From Pusillimonas sp. UBA6240 (lineage in GTDB: Bacteria; Pseudomonadota; Gammaproteobacteria; Burkholderiales; Burkholderiaceae_B): DNA of 41,583 nucleotides. Position numbers and translations under genes: made by a program. The stretch is taken from positions 49,642-91,224 of the forward strand of contig DJWC01000147.1 in assembly GCA_002441445.1 (NCBI GenBank). Reading direction: 5' to 3'. The notes under the pieces were generated by a model. It searched no databases and had not been told where the DNA came from. It saw only the letters and a list, made by a program, of their open reading frames with translations. The stretch's first letter is position 1. Each line of letters opens with the position of its first letter. Positions 38,414 through 41,583 of this stretch are shown here, one piece after another.

Positions 38414-41266
38414 TTATCCCGAGTTGCGCAGCCCCGCGGCGATGCCGTTGATGGTCAAGTGTATGGCGCGCTGGCTGCTGCTTTCCTCGTCCCGCTGATG
38501 GCCGCCCTTGCGGCCCGCCTTCCGGTGGCGCCGCAGCAATTCCACCTGCAGGTGATTCAAGGGGTCGATGTAGGCGAAGCGCTCGGTCAGCGCCGCGCCC
38601 AGAAGCTGGGCTTCCGCCAATAGTTCGTGCTGGGTGACCTGGCGGAACATGTCCAGCGTCAGTTCGAATTCGGCCTGTATGCGGCCGAATATCTCTTCGC
38701 GCAAGGCCTTGTCGGCCACCAGGCTGGCATAGCGGCGGGCGATGCCCAGGTCGGTCTTGGCCAGCACCTGTTCCATATTGGAAAGCAGGGTGTTGAAGAA
38801 GGGCCAGACCCGGGCCATTTCCTGCAATTGCGCCAGGCGTTCCTGCGCCGTTGCGGGGCCGCGTTCAGTGCCTTGCTCCACATAGGTGCGCAAAGCCGTG
38901 CCCACGCCATACCAGCCGGTCAGCATCAGGCGGCATTGCGCCCAGGAAAATCCCCAAGGGATGGCGCGCAGGTCTTCGATGCGTTGGCTGGCCTTGCGCG
39001 ACGCGGGCCGCGAGCCGATGTTCAGCCCCGCTATCTCCAGTATGGGCGTGGACGCGAAAAAGTAATCGTCGAAGCCCGGCGTTTCGTAGACCAGGCTGCG
39101 ATAGCTTTGCTGGGCCACGGCCGACATGAAATCCAGGGCCGCGCCGAAGCGTGCCATGTTTTCGTCTTCCGTCTGCGATACCGAGGAATTGGCCGCCAGA
39201 CTGGTTTCCAGCGTCGCGGCCACGAAGTTTTCGAGATGCCAGCGCCCGACCTCCGCATCCTTGTACTTGCCCTGTATGACTTCGCCCTGCTCGGTCAGGC
39301 GGATCTGGCCGTTGACGGTGCCCGGCGGCTGGGCCAGTATGGCGTCGAAACTGGAGCCGCCGCCGCGCGCCACCGACCCCCCGCGGCCATGAAACAGCCG
39401 CAGCCTTACCTTGTGCTTCTTGAACACGTGGACCAACTGCCGTTCGGCGCAATACAAGGCCCAATTGGAAGTCAGATAGCCGCCGTCCTTGTTGCTGTCG
39501 GAATAGCCCAGCATGACTTCCTGTATGCCGTCCTGCGCGCGCGCCACGCGTTCGGCGACCTCCGGCAGGGCCAGCCAGCACGCCATGATTTCGGGGCCGC
39601 GCATCAGGTCGGGTATGGTTTCGAACAGCGGCACGACCATCAGGCCATTGTCGGCGCCCGCGCCCGGGGCGGGGGAGATCAGGCCGGTTTCCTGCTGCAG
39701 CACCAGCACTTCCAGCAGGTCGCTCAGTGTCTCGGTATGCGACACGATGGACTGCTTGATGGCGGCGGCGCCGAAGCGGGCGCGACAGTTGGCGGCCATG
39801 CGCAGTATGGCCAGCTCTTTCTGGGTCTCGGCGCTGTAGTCTATCCAGGGCGATACCAGCGGACGGGATTGCCGCAGCTCGCTGCGCAGCAGTTCGATGC
39901 GCTCGTCTTCAGGCAGGGCGGCATAATTCACCGGTTTGTCTTTGAAGCGCACGCCGGCCGCTTTGAAGAGTTCGGTCAAAACCCGTTCATGCACGTCCGA
40001 ACTTTGCCGCAGATCGACGGTGGCCAGATGGAAGCCGAAAATACTTACAGCCTGCAGCAGCCCCGCCAGGCGCAACTGGGCGATCAGGCTGCCGTGGTGC
40101 GCATCCAGCGAATCGGCGATGATCTGCAAATCGTTCTGGAAAGCCTGCGGGTCGGGATAAGCGGGCGCTTCATAAGTGGGGCGCAGCGCCAATTGCTTGC
40201 CGGTGAGGCGCTGAGCCGTGGCGGCCAGGCGCGCATAGATATGTATGAAAGCTCGGCGGTAAGGCTCGTCCACGCGATGGGCCGAAGCGTCCTTGCTGGC
40301 TTGCGACAGGGCCAGCAATTCCGCGCTGGCCGAACCCAGCGTATCGGATAGGGATACCGCCGTGCCCAGCGACTTGATTTCTTGCAGATAGTGCTGCATC
40401 ACGTGCGTGGATTGCCGCAGCAGCGCCTGCTCCAGCGTGTCGGCATCGACATTGGGGTTGCCGTCGCGGTCCCCGCCTATCCAGCTGCCCATGCGCAAAA
40501 AAGCGGGCAGGGGCCGCGCACTGATGTCGAACAGCGAACGGCCGGGCGGGCGCAAGCGGCTGGCCAGATCCTGATACAAGCGCGGTATGGCGGTCAGGAA
40601 GGTGCTGGTGTAATAGGTCAGCGCGTTGTCGATTTCATCCAGTACGGTCAGCTTCTGGCGGCGCAGCATGCGGGTCTGCCATAAGGTAGCGATCAGGCCG
40701 GTCATTTTCTGCTGCAGCAACAGCTTTTCGGACGGCGTCTGCACGGTGTCGCTCTGCGAAAGCTGGTGTGCGATTTCGCGGTGCAGATCCAGCGTGCTCT
40801 TGCGCTGTACCTCCGTAGGGTGGGCGGTCAGCACGGGCATGATGCAGGCGCTTTCCAGGAAGCGCATGATCTTGCGCTGGCTGACCCCTTTCTCGTGCAG
40901 CAGGTTGAGCGCATGCTGCAGGCTGCCGCGCATGGGGGCATCCGATTCCAGTTCGTAACGCCTCTGGCGCCGGTTCTGGTCGCGGTCTTCCGCGATATTG
41001 GACAGATGCAGAAAATAGCTGAAAGCCCGCGCGACGGACGTGGTCTGTTCATCGGCCAGCCTGGCGATCAGCTTTTCCAGCATCCTGGCGTCTTTGATGT
41101 CGCCTTCGCGGCGGAACTTGACGGCCGAACGGCGCAGCTTTTCGATGACGTTGTAAATGGTCTTGCCCTCGCATTCCCTGATGACCTCCCCCAGAGTTCG
41201 GCCGAGCTGTCTGACATCGTTGCGCAATGAAGTGGTGTCCTTGCCGGCGGCGGCTGATTGGTTCAC
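38414..41266 (-). CDS. ppc: Phosphoenolpyruvate carboxylase
   Basis: 950-residue anaplerotic enzyme making oxaloacetate from phosphoenolpyruvate and bicarbonate. Full-length signatures are present: catalytic His149 in LTAHPTEVQRKS, GSWIGGDRDGNP, GYSDSNKDGG, FHGRGGSVARGGG and AIPWGFSWAQCR. The C-terminus ends RNSG where many enzymes have RNTG. The start is a GTG at 41266 with AGGAGTATTC upstream; the open frame running on to the window edge is not coding. It diverges from ilvD over 97 bases. This is a core gene marking the edge of the accessory region. Confidence 0.97.
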   Translation of the reverse strand: MNQSAAAGKDTTSLRNDVRQLGRTLGEVIRECEGKTIYNVIEKLRRSAVKFRREGDIKDARMLEKLIARLADEQTTSVARAFSYFLHLSNIAEDRDQNRRQRRYELESDAPMRGSLQHALNLLHEKGVSQRKIMRFLESACIMPVLTAHPTEVQRKSTLDLHREIAHQLSQSDTVQTPSEKLLLQQKMTGLIATLWQTRMLRRQKLTVLDEIDNALTYYTSTFLTAIPRLYQDLASRLRPPGRSLFDISARPLPAFLRMGSWIGGDRDGNPNVDADTLEQALLRQSTHVMQHYLQEIKSLGTAVSLSDTLGSASAELLALSQASKDASAHRVDEPYRRAFIHIYARLAATAQRLTGKQLALRPTYEAPAYPDPQAFQNDLQIIADSLDAHHGSLIAQLRLAGLLQAVSIFGFHLATVDLRQSSDVHERVLTELFKAAGVRFKDKPVNYAALPEDERIELLRSELRQSRPLVSPWIDYSAETQKELAILRMAANCRARFGAAAIKQSIVSHTETLSDLLEVLVLQQETGLISPAPGAGADNGLMVVPLFETIPDLMRGPEIMACWLALPEVAERVARAQDGIQEVMLGYSDSNKDGGYLTSNWALYCAERQLVHVFKKHKVRLRLFHGRGGSVARGGGSSFDAILAQPPGTVNGQIRLTEQGEVIQGKYKDAEVGRWHLENFVAATLETSLAANSSVSQTEDENMARFGAALDFMSAVAQQSYRSLVYETPGFDDYFFASTPILEIAGLNIGSRPASRKASQRIEDLRAIPWGFSWAQCRLMLTGWYGVGTALRTYVEQGTERGPATAQERLAQLQEMARVWPFFNTLLSNMEQVLAKTDLGIARRYASLVADKALREEIFGRIQAEFELTLDMFRQVTQHELLAEAQLLGAALTERFAYIDPLNHLQVELLRRHRKAGRKGGHQRDEESSSQRAIHLTINGIAAGLRNSG

Positions 41267-41363
41267 GAATACTCCTGTTTGGGTGAGGGTTGTGGGAAGG
41301 GGGCGTGCAAACGATCGATTATCATAGAGCTTTTTTGCCCTTCTTATCATCACCGGGATCCAG
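41267..41363. promoter_or_regulatory. Divergent ppc/ilvD promoter region
   Basis: The 97-base spacer between the GTG of ppc and the ATG of ilvD must hold the promoters for both. Its left part includes AGGAG for ppc; an AT-rich core (TCGATTATCATAGAGC, about 41313-41328) is the likely place for a -10 element. No clear palindrome was seen. Confidence 0.4.
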
Positions 41364-41583
41364 ATGCCGCAATATCGTTCACGCACCTCTACGCATGGCC
41401 GCAACATGGCCGGCGCTCGCGCCCTTTGGCGCGCCACCGGCATGCAGGATGGCGATTTCGAAAAGCCCATCATCGCCGTCGTGAATTCCTTCACCCAGTT
41501 CGTGCCCGGGCACGTCCATTTGAAGGACCTGGGCCAACTGGTTGCGCGGCAGATCGAAGCGGCCGGCGGCGTGGCCAAGGAAT
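41364..41583 (+). CDS. ilvD: Dihydroxyacid dehydratase, N-terminal part (cut by window end)
   Basis: The first 73 residues of IlvD, the iron-sulfur dehydratase of branched-chain amino-acid synthesis, which turns 2,3-dihydroxy-3-methylbutanoate into the 2-oxo acid. The typical start MPQYRSRTSTHGRNMAGARA and the block IIAVVNSFTQFVPGHVHLKD are clear. The Fe-S Cys residues lie beyond the window. It is transcribed away from ppc. Confidence 0.96.
   Translation, partial: MPQYRSRTSTHGRNMAGARALWRATGMQDGDFEKPIIAVVNSFTQFVPGHVHLKDLGQLVARQIEAAGGVAKE

Noticed and set aside
38627..40351. 574-residue open frame on the plus strand
   Set aside because: Antisense to ppc, which is full length with all signatures; no protein family features in the frame.
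41267..41578. Upstream extension of ppc to the window edge
   Set aside because: It runs over ilvD on the opposite strand; the GTG at 41266 with AGGAG is the convincing start.
1..41583. CRISPR arrays, insertion sequences, tRNA or rRNA genes
   Set aside because: No regularly spaced repeats, transposase-like frames, cloverleaf ends or rRNA motifs were seen on reading both strands.

Overview
The window comes from a high-GC beta-proteobacterium, most probably an Alcaligenaceae member (Bordetella/Achromobacter/Alcaligenes-like). The reasons are the four Bug-type tricarboxylate-transporter receptors in 41 kb, the nicotinate-style catabolic enzymes, and the divergent ppc/ilvD pair at the right end. 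Genus assignment is inference. No tRNA, rRNA, CRISPR array, transposase or phage gene was seen.

Layout. (1) 1-2756: a D-2-hydroxyacid dehydrogenase and an aldehyde dehydrogenase (cut by the window edge) diverge from a FadR-type GntR regulator over a palindromic promoter. (2) 2823-14301: the most striking block. A long minus-strand operon (Bug receptor, molybdenum-hydroxylase large subunit, CoxG, FAD subunit, 2Fe-2S subunit, FAD monooxygenase, maleamate-type amidase, formamidase-like hydrolase, 2,5-dihydroxypyridine dioxygenase) diverges from iclR-xdhC-mocA on the plus strand. It reads as a complete route from an N-heteroaromatic acid to maleate: Mo-dependent ring hydroxylation, (decarboxylative) hydroxylation to 2,5-dihydroxypyridine, ring opening, deformylation and deamidation. 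The lower half matches nic/hpa/pic pathways. The upper half is not the classical NicAB/NicC, so the true substrate is open.

(3) 14398-21195: a lower-GC module of FMN alpha-hydroxyacid oxidase, TauD/TfdA dioxygenase, RraA-like protein, alpha/beta hydrolase, Bug receptor and beta-hydroxyacid dehydrogenase, with a convergent IclR regulator. Several enzymes carry unusual active-site substitutions, and I know of no described pathway with this set. (4) 21401-23755: housekeeping/envelope genes, namely a SYLF lipoprotein, a cI-like HTH regulator with a two-site operator, and a Wzz-like chain-length protein.

(5) 23788-32682: tctABC plus a 2,4-dienoyl-CoA-reductase-like flavoenzyme that has lost its iron-sulfur cysteines. 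These diverge from maoC - acyl-CoA dehydrogenase - CaiB CoA-transferase - GntR(UTRA), a set suited to taking up a carboxylate, activating it with CoA and oxidising it. (6) 32691-35980: a LacI regulator diverging from a Bug receptor and an HpcH/HpaI aldolase, with repeated operator-like sequences between them. (7) 36024-41583: a short-chain dehydrogenase, a DUF2238 membrane protein, a small lipoprotein with a clear terminator, phosphoenolpyruvate carboxylase, and the start of ilvD.

Overall the window is a chain of catabolic cassettes, each built as solute receptor + enzymes + its own regulator, inserted beside conserved core genes.
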